DNA of 64,000 nt from Rhabditoides inermis (lineage: Eukaryota > Nematoda > Chromadorea > Rhabditida > Rhabditidae), in the NCBI GenBank assembly GCA_963966185.1, contig CAWZYM010000123.1, forward strand, positions 413,281 through 477,280. Reading direction: 5' to 3'. The notes below the pieces were generated by a model. That model saw only the letters and a program-made list of their open reading frames with translations. It did no database searches and was not told the origin of the DNA. Numbering within the stretch: position 1 is the first letter of the stretch; each line of letters begins with the position of its first letter. Positions 33,704 to 46,231 of this stretch are shown piece after piece. Position numbers and translations under genes: made by a program.

Positions 33704-35424
33704 ATGCCTGCCTCGAAGCCTATTGTTGTCGACAAGGAGACCTTCGCCGTGCCGCCCGCCAACGACAACCTGGCTGTCCGATTTCTCACAGTGAGTACTT
33801 CTACAGTACCTCACCCTATGTACAGTAACGTCACTCTGTCGACTCGTTCACAATGTTTTCTCGTTGCAGAATGTCGCTACGGACGCGCGAGCGTCAGCCA
33901 GGCCAATGGGCCGCTTGCTCGCTCGCTTTCATAGCGTTCAAGAGCATCCGGCCCCTGCAGCTCGCCCGTGCGACCATCTGAAGGTCAATCCTCAGACCAC
34001 CATACTCGTAGGCGAGACGCCTGAGAAGCGGAATCACTCGGACTTCCTGGACCAGATCTGGAAAAACGAGGTGAAATTTATAGTCTTTCGCTTTCTCCTA
34101 TCCTTGAAACTTGAAAAGTTTCCTCTATAGGTCCAGTTCATCGTCAATATCGGACAGCATGTGGAAGGAGGGCGCTCCTACCCTTCCTACACTCCGATCC
34201 ACAAGGGTGACTGCAAGCACCAAGGGCAATTCAAGATCACCTGCACTGCCATGAAATCCTCGCCATCGCAGATCGTGAGTGAAATGAGCGTGGAGAAGGG
34301 CGGCGAGAAGAAGACGTGGACGTACGTCCAGTTAACTGAATGGTATGTGATTTCCACCGAGACTAGGATTAGTTACTCGTGCAGGAAGGACGACAAGAGC
34401 GCGCCGTCGAACGCGTCTGAGGTCCATGGTCTGGTCAGCCGCATTCTCGATGTCGCTGGGACCTGCCTTCTTCACTCTGTGGGGGTGAGTGTTGTAGGAA
34501 CTGAACCCCTACTTGTTCCGTCTTTTAGCGGGGCCGGGCTTCTACGGTGGCATTCGCCACGATAACGGTGGACTTGGTCCGCCGCGCAATGAGCAGCGAC
34601 TTGACGCTGCCACTCCAACGTTTCCGCGGTGAGTTTCGAATCCGGGATACTGTAGATTGTAAATGTACCGTACGCCGAAACTGCTCCCTTTCAGCGTGTT
34701 GTCTTGGCGGTGTGCCGGAGGGTGTGCAGTTTCTGTACTGCCACCTCGTCGTTGTCTACGACACGTGGTATAGAGGAGTGCTGGACAAGGAGAACGAGGA
34801 GGTCCTCTCCAATGTGAGTCGATGGTAGACGGGGCTATTCGCACGGCACACATTCACGCCGTACCTTGCAGTTCAACTATGTAGGAGAGCAGTACCAGCT
34901 GGCGCTTGGAGCGCGCAATGTTCGATCGGCTGGCGGAGTCGCGGACGATGAGGACGGAGAAGACCACTGCCAGGCCGAGGAAAAGGAGCCGATCGACCTC
35001 GACCGACTTCTTCTCCAGCCGTGCAACAAGATCGTCTTCAACGCCCCCTACGACGACAAGCACACCTACTACATCAAAGTACGGTGGTGATATCTATTAT
35101 CTATCAACTATCGACTGATTCTCACCCTCTCGCACCGTTCAGATCACCAACGCCGGAGGTCGCCGCATCGGATGGGCCATCAAGACTACCAACATGAAGC
35201 GCCTCGTCGCCGACCCGCCGTGCGGAGTGCTCGACCCCAAGGAGGCCGTGCTGATGGCCGTCTCTTGCGACGCGTTCAAGTACGGAGAGGAGGACACCAA
35301 CAACGACCGCATCACCTTCGAGTGGACACACACCCCCGACGGCGCCGCCAAGATCTTCCGCCGCGAGTGGTTCCAAATTGATGGTACGACGGCTCGCAAG
35401 AACCTCCCCATCGACTACAACTAG
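33704..35424 (+). CDS. Inactive PTP domain fused to a major sperm protein (MSP) domain
   Basis: Exons: 33704-33790, 33870-34070, 34131-34342, 34385-34484, 34529-34628, 34695-34813, 34872-35078, 35143-35424; 435 residues, all phases consistent. Residues about 70-310 follow a truncated PTP fold: [50 protein letters not shown] at the WPD loop, then [15 protein letters not shown] where PTPs have VHCSAGVGRT, and [13 protein letters not shown] at the Q-loop. The catalytic Cys is Ser and the loop is one residue short, so catalysis should be lost. Exon 7 runs without a break from the PTP tail through an acidic linker (DDEDGED) into [19 protein letters not shown], and exon 8 is a near-canonical MSP C-terminus ([43 protein letters not shown]). 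MSP is the nematode sperm cytoskeletal protein. The stop codon is the first three bases of a hAT element. Confidence 0.86.
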
Positions 35425-35746
35425 TGCCTGGTCACGGCGCAACGCGCGATCACGCGTGTCGTCATTTCGAGACGAGACAACGCGGCGCGTTGATTCGGGA
35501 TTCTCGAATTCGAGAAATGAGCGGCGTGATTGCACGCCCATGCCAAGCGCGCTGACCGGCGCGCGTTGTTTCGGGATTTCTGACGTGCAAAGCGTGATAT
35601 CACGCCGTGCCGATTTCGAGACATGAGAAAGCGTTCAAACGGGACTGGGCGTCATTTCGAGACGCGCGCCGTTCATGCACGCCCTCATCCTTTTCATCCT
35701 CATTTCGTAAGTTTTATGCCATTCTTACCATTACTCGTCTCTTTGA

Positions 35747-37930
35747 ATGCCACCTTTGTTGGTCCCATTGTCACATGTGAATCAAATTTCTATCCGTGCT
35801 CTTCGCGAGAAGTATTATGTTGATGATATTGCTGCTGATTCTTCCACGTGCACTTTGTGTACGAAGATAATATCCACACATGGTTCGAATACATCGGGTC
35901 TTCGTCGACATCTCTTCAATCGTCACATAAAGGTGCATTTATGGATAGAGATATATCTCGAGTTATCTATGGATATCGATTGATTTCCGTGGATATCGAT
36001 TGATTTCCGCGGATATCGATATCGATAGATCGATATCGAAGAAATATCGCTCATATTCAATCATTGCTATTGTTAGGAATTACAACAGTTGATGTCTCTA
36101 ATCAACGACGGCAACGTAGTTGATCCAGAGCCATACAGCAAGAAACTCTCTAAATCGTTGAAAAGGCAACATGCAAAAGAAATCAATCATGAACAGCTTG
36201 AGAAGGAATTTGTTGTTAACATGGAGTGTATGGGTGTTCCTCGGACAGTTTACACATCCAAAAAGTTTTCATCTACAATTCAACGCGCTCGATCCCTATC
36301 TTCTCTTCCGTCTCTGCACAAGGCTGAAAAGCTGCTAGAATCAGCATCGAGATCCAAGAAAGAACACATTGAAAATAGCCTCAAGTCACAGGTTATATAA
36401 TTGATTTGAGATGCTCTATAAGTATCTTTTAGAATGTCTGTTTGGTTACTGACGGTTGGTCAACAATAAAGAATGGAACTAGATCGGCACTCGGGTATGC
36501 GTCTTGAAAATGTAACATGTATAATTCTAATATTTTTTTTAAGAATCGCTGCGCATTACGTGGATGAGTCGTTTCAGAAAATTACAGTGTTTCTGGGCAT
36601 CACAGAAATGGAATCGAAACATAGTGCAGAAAACTATGATACTGTCATCAAATCAATGCTCTCCGATTGGAACATCACAATCGAAAACATAGTTGCGCAC
36701 GCAGCCGACGGAGCTAGGGTGAACGGAGCTTTATCAAAAAGATTGAATTTGGAATGGTAGGCATACTCATTCAAGAATTAATTTTCATGTCTAAGTATTG
36801 CAGGAATAAATGCACCTCTCATGCTCTGCATAACTGTTGTGGCGAATTACTCAAGAGTTGTAAATCTGAGATAAGCTATATTTATAAAATCATCAACAGT
36901 ATTCGTCTGTCGCCTATTAAAACGGAATCCTACAAAAGGTTATCAAACAATTGTTTAATATTATTTTTATAAACATGTTCAATTAAAGGAAACAACTTGA
37001 ATTGAACATACCGTCTCGCGCGCTGCTGATGTATTCCCCGTCCAGATGGGGTGGTGCAGCTAAGATGCTAGATCGTTTTCTCGAACAAGCACCTGTTCTG
37101 GATGCCATGGGTTTTATAAACTATGATCAAGATGCAGAAGAAGATACGAACTATGAGGACGATCCGGACAGTGACATCAGTGACATCAGTGATGCTGAGA
37201 GTGATGATGGCGAAGAAGTAGGCGAAACTAGCCATATCGACTGGGAGAAAATGCGTTGTCTCTCTCTTGTTTTGAACGAGTTCTCGAAATCTATACAGAA
37301 GGTACTTTTGTATACTGTTCTGTTTTTTAATTGCATTCATTTGTAGACGAGCAGTGATAGTTCTTTGATATCGGATTCTTCGATACAGACATACTATCTG
37401 CTAACACTTCTACAGAAGTGGAAAAAAGTGTATGTACACATTATATGAACTTTAATGAAAACGTAATTTAGCATGCCTACTATGAATGCTATATTCGATA
37501 TTGCTATCTCTGCTCTGGAAAAACGGCTTGCCGGAATCCAATATGCTGATGGAAGCATGCCTTCTATTGGACCTACGAACTTCGCCAGGCAAAAGTGTGC
37601 TTCAAAACCTGAACGAAAAAGACGGAAAGACGGCTGTCTTATATCTACTCAAAGGTGGGAAGAGATAATATAATATATACATAAGATAACATATCTAATT
37701 TAGATATGTTCATGAATGGTATTTGGCTGTTTTCGAATGACGAATGTTTTTTCGAATGTTTTCGAACGAATGAAAAAAAGTTTTCGAATGAGGGTATTCG
37801 CGCGTTCCTTCCTCCTCGAGTGCTATCGAACGCTACTTCAGCAAAATTTCGTGGTGCTTAGCTGATCCGAGAAAGAATGGCCTTCAGACAAGGAAGATTA
37901 ATAACATTATTCTCCTCAGTAAATTCAGTA
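35747..37930 (+). pseudogene. hAT transposase with BED finger, probably inactivated near the C-terminus
   Basis: Exons: 35747-35932, 36077-36391, 36433-36494, 36544-36756, 36804-36938, 36989-37301, 37347-37429, 37472-37654, 37704-about 37930. N-terminal BED zinc finger (CTLCTKII...SGLRRHLFNRH). RNase-H-like core: VTDGWSTIKNG (first Asp), HAADGARVNGAL (second Asp), KCTSHALHNCC (C-x-x-H motif), PSRWGGAAKML (R-W motif). The C-terminal dimerisation block SSAIERYFSKISWCLADPRK is present at about 37820-37880. Frames stay open across eight introns, but between 37725 and 37795 repeated TTTTCGAATG units bring in-frame TGA codons before the dimerisation block. The start ATG is the least certain point. 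Confidence 0.78.
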
Positions 37931-38043
37931 AATTACTACGAGACGAAAAAGATACATTGTTATACGTGTATTTATATTGTTTGTTATAATGTGTGATAAA
38001 ATGTGTGAAATCATACCGTGCCTCGTGCATTGCAACAGTAATA

Positions 38044-38717
38044 TCATCCACCGAATGCCTCGTGCATTCCGCAACACTTGGGAATAATAGTGTTAAGCAG
38101 TTCGCAACCGAGCTGAAGGACAGGGAGATAAGGCTGAACAATGCTCTCATAGGCCAGGGCCGAGTGAATCAAAGAATACTTCATAGGTTCGGTGATAGAG
38201 TAATGAGGGGCAGTATAAATGTGGTAGTCGTGAATAATCTCGTCCAAATCGTCCTGCTCCATCATCATCGATCCGTGCATGTGACCGTTCTCATCTTCGT
38301 CCAGAATCGCACTGAGCGAGCGGACCTAATACAAAACTTATTTCGAAAAAAAAATTAAATGGTAGTTGCAGAACCTGTCCAACGCCAGGTTTCCTCGACG
38401 ATTTCACGATTCGAAGTGGGCATGTTGTCGCGGAGGTGACACATCCACTGAACCTTAGCCATGCAAGTAGGAAGGCTGTCTCCGAACACGTTCTTCCAGA
38501 TAGGAATGTTCGAGATCAGCTTGTTCGAGATCAACATCTTTTTTCTCGCACTGTCAAAGTAGTCATCACCGTTCTCGTGATAATACTCCAGAGAGTCGAA
38601 GTCCAGGGTGAACACTTTCTCCTTGCCGGGAATCAGGGAAGCCAATGTATGGCGACCTGATCCGATGTAACAAACAAGGGACATGTCGCTGATCGGTATC
38701 GATCGATAATGACACAA
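38044..38717 (-). CDS. Second, antisense protein of the hAT element (unknown)
   Basis: Two open blocks on the minus strand: 38717 to about 38370 (containing MSLVCYIGSGRHTLASLIPG and VFGDSLPTCMAKVQWMCHLR) and about 38327-38044 (ENGHMHGSMMMEQDDLDEII, then SITEPMKYSLIHSALAYE, ending AFGG and a stop). A GTATTAG acceptor precedes the second block, but I could not close the phase between the blocks. I do not recognise a family. It lies between the terminal repeats, so it belongs to the element and may be an accessory gene, or a captured host fragment. Confidence 0.5.
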
Positions 38718-39034
38718 TTGTGATTGTGAGACGTCACAAAAGATGACACATCATTCATCAATGTTTCCAAAAATTCGATAATTTTCAGGCGGTTTCGAGA
38801 CCGGTCGCTTCATCTCTCCAATCCCGAATGAACGCGCGGCGGCGTTGTTTCGGGATTTTCTGACCTCCCAAATAACCACGCGCGTTGTTTCGGGATTCTC
38901 GAATTCGAGACATTTGCCGCGCGTTCATTTCACGCGGCGTGATTTCGGGAAAAGCGTGGCGCGGTGGAATGACGGTCACACGCCGAGACAAAATCGCGCG
39001 TGAAACAACGTCGTTGCGCCGTGACCATGCACTA

Positions 39035-41263
39035 ACTACAACCTTTGAATGTCATACACAACTTTTGATTATATGTGCTTTTGAATCTTACATAATAAAC
39101 ACAGTATTTACAGCCGTTGACAGACTCCTTGAAGTTGACTTGTTCTCATTTTGATGCACATAACAATCAATAGCATTATAAATCTCTATCCATGCCGTCT
39201 TCATGCACTCACCAGACAGACGGAGAACACGTCGTTGACGGGTTGACGCGGCCTTCGTCTTTTTCGTCGAGCGCCGTGCCGAAGCCCGCAGTGCACACAG
39301 GTGGGAAAGGGCTTGCGACACATCGAGCGCGCGCACTCGCCGCCCGTCCTGATATGTTGTGATCAGACTATGAACACAATGTCGACACTGGATCCACTAC
39401 GACACTCCACACTCACGTCCAGTTCCTCCGGTGCGGGCTCCACGGATGCCGGTCGGCCCTGTCGCTTCGGCGGTGTGAGGCTGGACTCATTTATCATACT
39501 TTCATGATCCACACCCCCTTACCAACTCACACCAACCCTTACCAACTCACTTGCCAATTCACTTACCAACTCCATGGTCGCCTGAATACTATCCTCGCAT
39601 CTTCCGTCGTCCCAGTCTCACGTCTCACGTAAACTAGTCGATGCAGCCGACCTACGGATATCATTCATCAATCATAAAATGATATATCTACCCACTACTG
39701 CTAGCCATTGAGTAGACGTGCATGAGTCGCGGCAGCTTTTCGTCTGGCAGCCAAAGGATTGCGAGGCAGAGACGCAGGGGAAGAGGACAGAGTGCTCGTT
39801 CAGAACCTGGAATCGAAATACGTTTGAACGTGGCAATATATGCTTTTCCATTCGAAATGAGTAAAAAAAAATCAAATATTTGACTAGTGAAAAACTAATG
39901 TCTAAAAACAATTGGCTTTCTTGACAAAACACTACGAACAAGTGCAAAAACCTTTTGGTATAAGTGATACCAAAAGATGATAATTTGTTCTTCTTACAAA
40001 CACAAGTGTTACGGTTGATCTTTCTTCAAAAAGAAAAATAAATCGCTCTCCATACTTCCGTGACTTGGTTGTCGATCCTCTCCGATTGTATGATTGAAGT
40101 GAGTAGACGAAGGATACAGTGGACCAAAGATAAATATATAATGTGTAGCGCAAATAAACAGTCGGCACTTTTAAAACATTGCATGGAACTGTGTCAGCAG
40201 TGTTACATTACGTCACCTCCCACGTCACTTTCGGCGCATTAAATGCTCCGTCTTGACCACACTAGCTGATATACGCACCTGCTCATCTTTTCGAGGATGT
40301 GGTCGCTGCTGTCGCTGTACGCTTTGACGAGCTTGAGCAGCACCTAAATACAACACATAACATCCTACAACATAAGCAAACATCACTAACTTCACTAACT
40401 TGTTTGAAAAAGATTCCACTCATACAATAATGTTATATATATATATATATATATATATATAATGAAATAGCGATACCGAATAAAGCATTTGATTTGATAT
40501 AAATATCACTGACTTGCCGGCGATTGTGCGCATTGCCATCGACGTAAAAACCAGCCGGATGCAGCCACACGCTCGAGACGTCAAAATACGCCTTTCAAAT
40601 AAATCTATATTAGAACTTTAGATGAACCAAAATCCACAAAACAAGAAATATTATATAACCAACAGAAGCATTAACAGTGCCTCACCTCACCTTACCGTCG
40701 CTCGCTCGCTCACGCTGCGATGCGGCGCATCATTCGACGGTCGACGGGCGCTGCTCACTCAATCGGTCGCCACCGATCTGACCCTTTCAATGTGTTACAA
40801 CAACAAAAACAAATGTTTAAGTGTACAGATAAAAACTTTGTACAATAAACGAGAAATTTGGCATCCTGGAAAATTCATCACTTCATCACTTTATCACACG
40901 TGAAGAAGTGATGATTTTCCAAGATGCCCCAGAAATTTGCGCGCGAAAAAATTTTTTGTAAGAATTTCCAATTGTGAAGTGCGCGCACAATGACAACCGC
41001 GAGGCCTGTTTCGAGAAATACGCCGAATGGGAGGGCGGAGCTTGCGCAGTGGGCGGGAAGAGTGCGCAGGCAGAGACGCAGACAACAGCAGTGGACGGCT
41101 GCGGGAGATATACGAATGTTCACACGTACAAATAATTCAGCATGATTATATTTAACTTAAATAAATTGTATTTCTGTGAACTGATGAATCAGAAAAATCG
41201 TTTTCTTCTTGCACAAATTAATAATCAGGGGTAATTCGAGAATATACGATACGATTTGGCTCT
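39035..41263. other. Region between hAT element and satellite, with poorly resolved minus-strand exons
   Basis: The first bases continue the displaced 3' end of the MSP-fusion gene, with AATAAA near 39092. On the minus strand, exon-like stretches are: 39501-39421 (MINESSLTPPKRQGRPASVE then a GTGAGT donor), about 39353-39210 (basic, Cys-containing in one frame), 40586-40512 (AYFDVSSVWLHPAGFYVDGN) and 40346-40284 (VLLKLVKAYSDSSDHILEKM). I could not join them into one gene or name a family. An (AT)n run lies at 40433-40460. Confidence 0.35.
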
Positions 41264-41818
41264 TGCGCCCCTCGTCGAGTGTGGTCCGCATAGCGAATTG
41301 CTATCCAAAGGGACCTGCCGGCTAAGGAACACTTCATAGAGCTTCAACCAATTATGAAACGCTCTTTCCAGCCCACTAAACCACATTTCTCTATCTTCAA
41401 CGGGCGCTTCACATCCCTGCAGCAAATCCGGCGGTCGGCTCTGTCTCTCTTGCATGCGCCCGCGGCGAGTGTGGTCCGCATAGCGAATCGCTATCCAAAG
41501 GGACCTGCCGGCTAAGGAACACTTCCATAGAGCTTCAACCAATTATGAAACGCTCTTTCCAGCTCACTAAACCACATTTCTCTATCTTCAACGGGCGCTT
41601 CACATCTCTGCAGCGAATCCGGCGATCGGCTCTGTCTCTCTTGCATGCGCCCGTGGCGAGTGTGGTCCGCATAGCGAATCGCTATCCAAAGGGACCTGCC
41701 GGCTAAGGAACACTTTCATAGAGATTCAAAGAACTATGAAACGCTCTTTCCAGCCCACTAAACCACATTTCTCTATCTTCAACGGGCGCTTCACATCTCT
41801 GCAGCAAATCCGGCGGTC

Positions 41819-41880
<62 letters not shown>

Positions 41881-42627
41881 CATGCGCCCGTGGCGAGTGT
41901 GGTCCGCATAGCGAATCGCTATCCAAAGGGACCTGCCGGCTAAGGAACACTTTCATAGAGCTTCAACTAATCATGAAACGCTCTTTCCAGCCCACTAAAC
42001 CACATTTCTCTATCTTCAACGGGCGCTTCACATCTCTGCAGCAAATCCGGCGGTCGGCTCTGTCTCTCTTGCATGCGCCCGCGGCGAGTGTGGTCCGCAT
42101 AGCGAATCGCTATCCAAAGGGACCTGCCGGCTAAGGAACACTTCATAGAGCTTCAACCAATTATGAAACGCTCTTTCCAGCCCACTAAACCACATTTCTC
42201 TATCTTCAACGGGCGCTTCACATCCCTGCAGCAAATCCGGCGGTCGGCTCTGTCTCTCTTGCATGCGCCCGCGGCGAGTGTGGTCCGCATAGCGAATCGC
42301 TATCCAAAGGGACCTGCCGGCTAAGGAACACTTCCATAGAGCTTCAACCAATTATGAAACGCTCTTTCCAGCTCACTAAACCACATTTCTCTATCTTCAA
42401 CGGGCGCTTCACATCTCTGCAGCGAATCCGGCGATCGGCTCTGTCTCTCTTGCATGCGCCCGTGGCGAGTGTGGTCCGCATAGCGAATCGCTATCCAAAG
42501 GGACCTGCCGGCTAAGGAACACTTTCATAGAGATTCAAAGAACTATGAAACGCTCTTTCCAGCCCACTAAACCACATTTCTCTATCTTCAACGGGCGCTT
42601 CACATCTCTGCAGCAAATCCGGCGGTC

Positions 42628-42669
<42 letters not shown>

Positions 42670-43035
42670 CATGCGCCCGTGGCGAGTGTGGTCCGCATAG
42701 CGAATCGCTATCCAAAGGGACCTGCCGGCTAAGGAACACTTTCATAGAGCTTCAACTAATCATGAAACGCTCTTTCCAGCCCACTAAACCACATTTCTCT
42801 ATCTTCAACGGGCGCTTCACATCTCTGCAGCAAATCCGGCGGTCGGCTCTGTCTCTCTTGCATGCGCCCGCGGCGAGTGTGGTCCGCATAGCGAATTGCT
42901 ATCCAAAGGGACCTGCCGGCTAAGGAACACTTTCATAGAGCTTCAACCAATTATGAAACGCTCTTTCCAGCCCACTAAACCACATTTCTCTATCTTCAAC
43001 GGGCGCTTCACATCTCTGCAGCGAATCCGGCGGTC

Positions 43036-43080
<45 letters not shown>

Positions 43081-44016
43081 GCGCCCGTGGCGAGTGTGGT
43101 CCGCATAGCGAATCGCTATCCAAAGGGACCTGCCGGCTAAGGAACACTTTCATAGAGCTTCAACTAATCATGAAACGCTCTTTCCAGCCCACTAAACCAC
43201 ATTTCTCTATCTTCAACGGGCGCTTCACATCTCTGCAGCAAATCCGGCGGTCGGCTCTGTCTCTCTTGCATGCGCCCGCGGCGAGTGTGGTCCGCATAGC
43301 GAATTGCTATCCAAAGGGACCTGCCGGCTAAGGAACACTTTCATAGAGCTTCAACCAATTATGAAACGCTCTTTCCAGCCCACTAAACCACATTTCTCTA
43401 TCTTCAACGGGCGCTTCACATCTCTGCAGCGAATCCGGCGGTCGGCTCTGTCTCTCTTGCATGCGCCCGCGGCGAGTGTGGTCCGCATAGCGAATCGCTA
43501 TCCAAAGGGACCTGCCGGCTAAGGAACACTTTCATAGAGCTTCAACCAATTATGAAACGCTCTTTCCAGCCCACTAAACCACATTTCTCTATCTTCAACG
43601 GGCGCTTCACATCCCTGCAGCAAATCCGGCGGTCGGCTCTGTCTCTCTTGCATGCGCCCGCGGCGAGTGTGGTCCGCATAGCGAATTGCTATCCAAAGGG
43701 ACCTGCCGGCTAAGGAACACTTTCATAGAGCTTCAACCAATTATGAAACGCTCTTTCCAGCCCACTAAACCACATTTCTCTATCTTCAACGGGCGCTTCA
43801 CATCTCTGCAGCAAATCCGGCGGTCGGCTCTGTCTCTCTTGAATGCGCCCGCGGCGAGTGTGGTCCGCATAGCGAATCGCTATCCAAAGGGACCTGCCGG
43901 CTAAGGAACACTTTATTAGAGCTTCAACCAATTATGAAACGCTCTTTCCAGCCCACTAAACCACATTTCTCTATCTTCAACGGGCGCTTCACATCTCTGC
44001 AGCAAATCCGGCGGTC

Positions 44017-44066
<50 letters not shown>

Positions 44067-45196
44067 CATGCGCCCGCGGCGAGTGTGGTCCGCATTGCGA
44101 ATCACTATCCAAAGGGACCTGCCGGCTAAGGAACACTCTCATAGAGCTTCAACCAATTATGAAACGCTCTTTCCAGCCCACTAAACCACATTTCTCTATC
44201 TTCAACGGGCGCTTCACATCTCTGCAGCGAATCCGGCGGTCGGCTCTGTCTCTCTTGCATGCGCCCGTGGCGAGTGTGGTCCGCATAGCGAATCGCTATC
44301 CAAAGGGACCTGCCGGCTAAGGAACACTTTCATAGAGCTTCAACCAATTATGAAACGCTCTTTCCAGCCCACTGAACCACATTTCTCTATCTTCAACGGG
44401 CGCTTCACATCTCTGCAGCGAATCCGGCGGTCGGCTCTGTCTCCCTTGCATGCGCCCGTGGCGAGTGTGGTCCGCATAGCGAATCGCTATCCAAAGGGAC
44501 CTGCCGGCTAAGGAACACTTTCATAGAGCTTCAACCAATTATGAAACGCTCTTTCCAGCCCACTAAACCACATTTCTCTATCTTCAACGGGCGCTTCACA
44601 TCTCTGCAGCGAATCCGGCGGTCGGCTCTGTCTCTCTTGCATGCGCCCGCGGCGAGTGTGGTCCGCATTGCGAATCACTATCCAAAGGGACCTGCCGGCT
44701 AAGGAACACTCTCATAGAGCTTCAACCAATTATGAAACGCTCTTTCCAGCCCACTAAACCACATTTCTCTATCTTCAACGGGCGCTTCACATCTCTGCAG
44801 CAAATCCGGCGGTCGGCTCTGTCTCTCTTGCATGCGCCCGCGGCGAGTGTGGTCCGCATAGCGAATCGCTATCCAAAGGGACCTGCCGGCTAAGGAACAC
44901 TTCCATAGAGCTTCAACCAATTATGAAACGCTCTTTCCAGCTCACTAAACCACATTTCTCTATCTTCAACGGGCGCTTCACATCTCTGCAGCGAATCCGG
45001 CGGTCGGCTCTGTCTCTCTTGCATGCGCCCGTGGCGAGTGTGGTCCGCATAGCGAATCGCTATCCAAAGGGACCTGCCGGCTAAGGAACACTTTATTAGA
45101 GATTCAAAGAACTATGAAACGCTCTTTCCAGCCCACTAAACCACATTTCTCTATCTTCAACGGGCGCTTCACATCTCTGCAGCAAATCCGGCGGTC

Positions 45197-45247
<51 letters not shown>

Positions 45248-46183
45248 GCGCCCGTGGCGAGTGTGGTCCGCATAGCGAATCGCTATCCAAAGGGACCTGC
45301 CGGTTAAGGAACACTTTCATAGAGCTTCAACTAATCATGAAACGCTCTTTCCAGCCCACTAAACCACATTTCTCTATCTTCAACGGGCGCTTCACATCTC
45401 TGCAGCAAATCCGGCGGTCGGCTCTGTCTCTCTTGCATGCGCCCGCGGCGAGTGTGGTCCGCATAGCGAATTGCTATCCAAAGGGACCTGCCGGCTAAGG
45501 AACACTTTCATAGAGCTTCAACCAATTATGAAACGCTCTTTCCAGCCCACTAAACCACATTTCTCTATCTTCAACGGGCGCTTCACATCTCTGCAGCGAA
45601 TCCGGCGGTCGGCTCTGTCTCTCTTGCATGCGCCCGCGGCGAGTGTGGTCCGCATAGCGAATCGCTATCCAAAGGGACCTGCCGGCTAAGGAACACTTTC
45701 ATAGAGCTTCAACCAATTATGAAACGCTCTTTCCAGCCCACTAAACCACATTTCTCTATCTTCAACGGGCGCTTCACATCCCTGCAGCAAATCCGGCGGT
45801 CGGCTCTGTCTCTCTTGCATGCGCCCGCGGCGAGTGTGGTCCGCATAGCGAATTGCTATCCAAAGGGACCTGCCGGCTAAGGAACACTTTCATAGAGCTT
45901 CAACCAATTATGAAACGCTCTTTCCAGCCCACTAAACCACATTTCTCTATCTTCAACGGGCGCTTCACATCTCTGCAGCAAATCCGGCGGTCGGCTCTGT
46001 CTCTCTTGAATGCGCCCGCGGCGAGTGTGGTCCGCATAGCGAATCGCTATCCAAAGGGACCTGCCGGCTAAGGAACACTTTATTAGAGCTTCAACCAATT
46101 ATGAAACGCTCTTTCCAGCCCACTAAACCACATTTCTCTATCTTCAACGGGCGCTTCACATCTCTGCAGCAAATCCGGCGGTC

Positions 46184-46231
<48 letters not shown>

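Larger units (their letters stand above)
35422..39034. mobile_element. hAT-family DNA transposon with 8-bp target duplication
   Basis: 3,613 bases flanked by ACTACAAC at 35414-35421 and 39035-39042, the 8-bp duplication expected of hAT elements. Terminal inverted repeats: TAGTGCCTGGTCACGGCGCA at the left, TAGTGCATGGTCACGGCGCA as reverse complement of the right. Subterminal regions at both ends are GC-rich and packed with short repeats (TTTCGGGATT, TTCGAGAC, GCGCGTTG), another hAT habit. It carries a transposase on the plus strand and a second gene on the minus strand. Confidence 0.93.
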
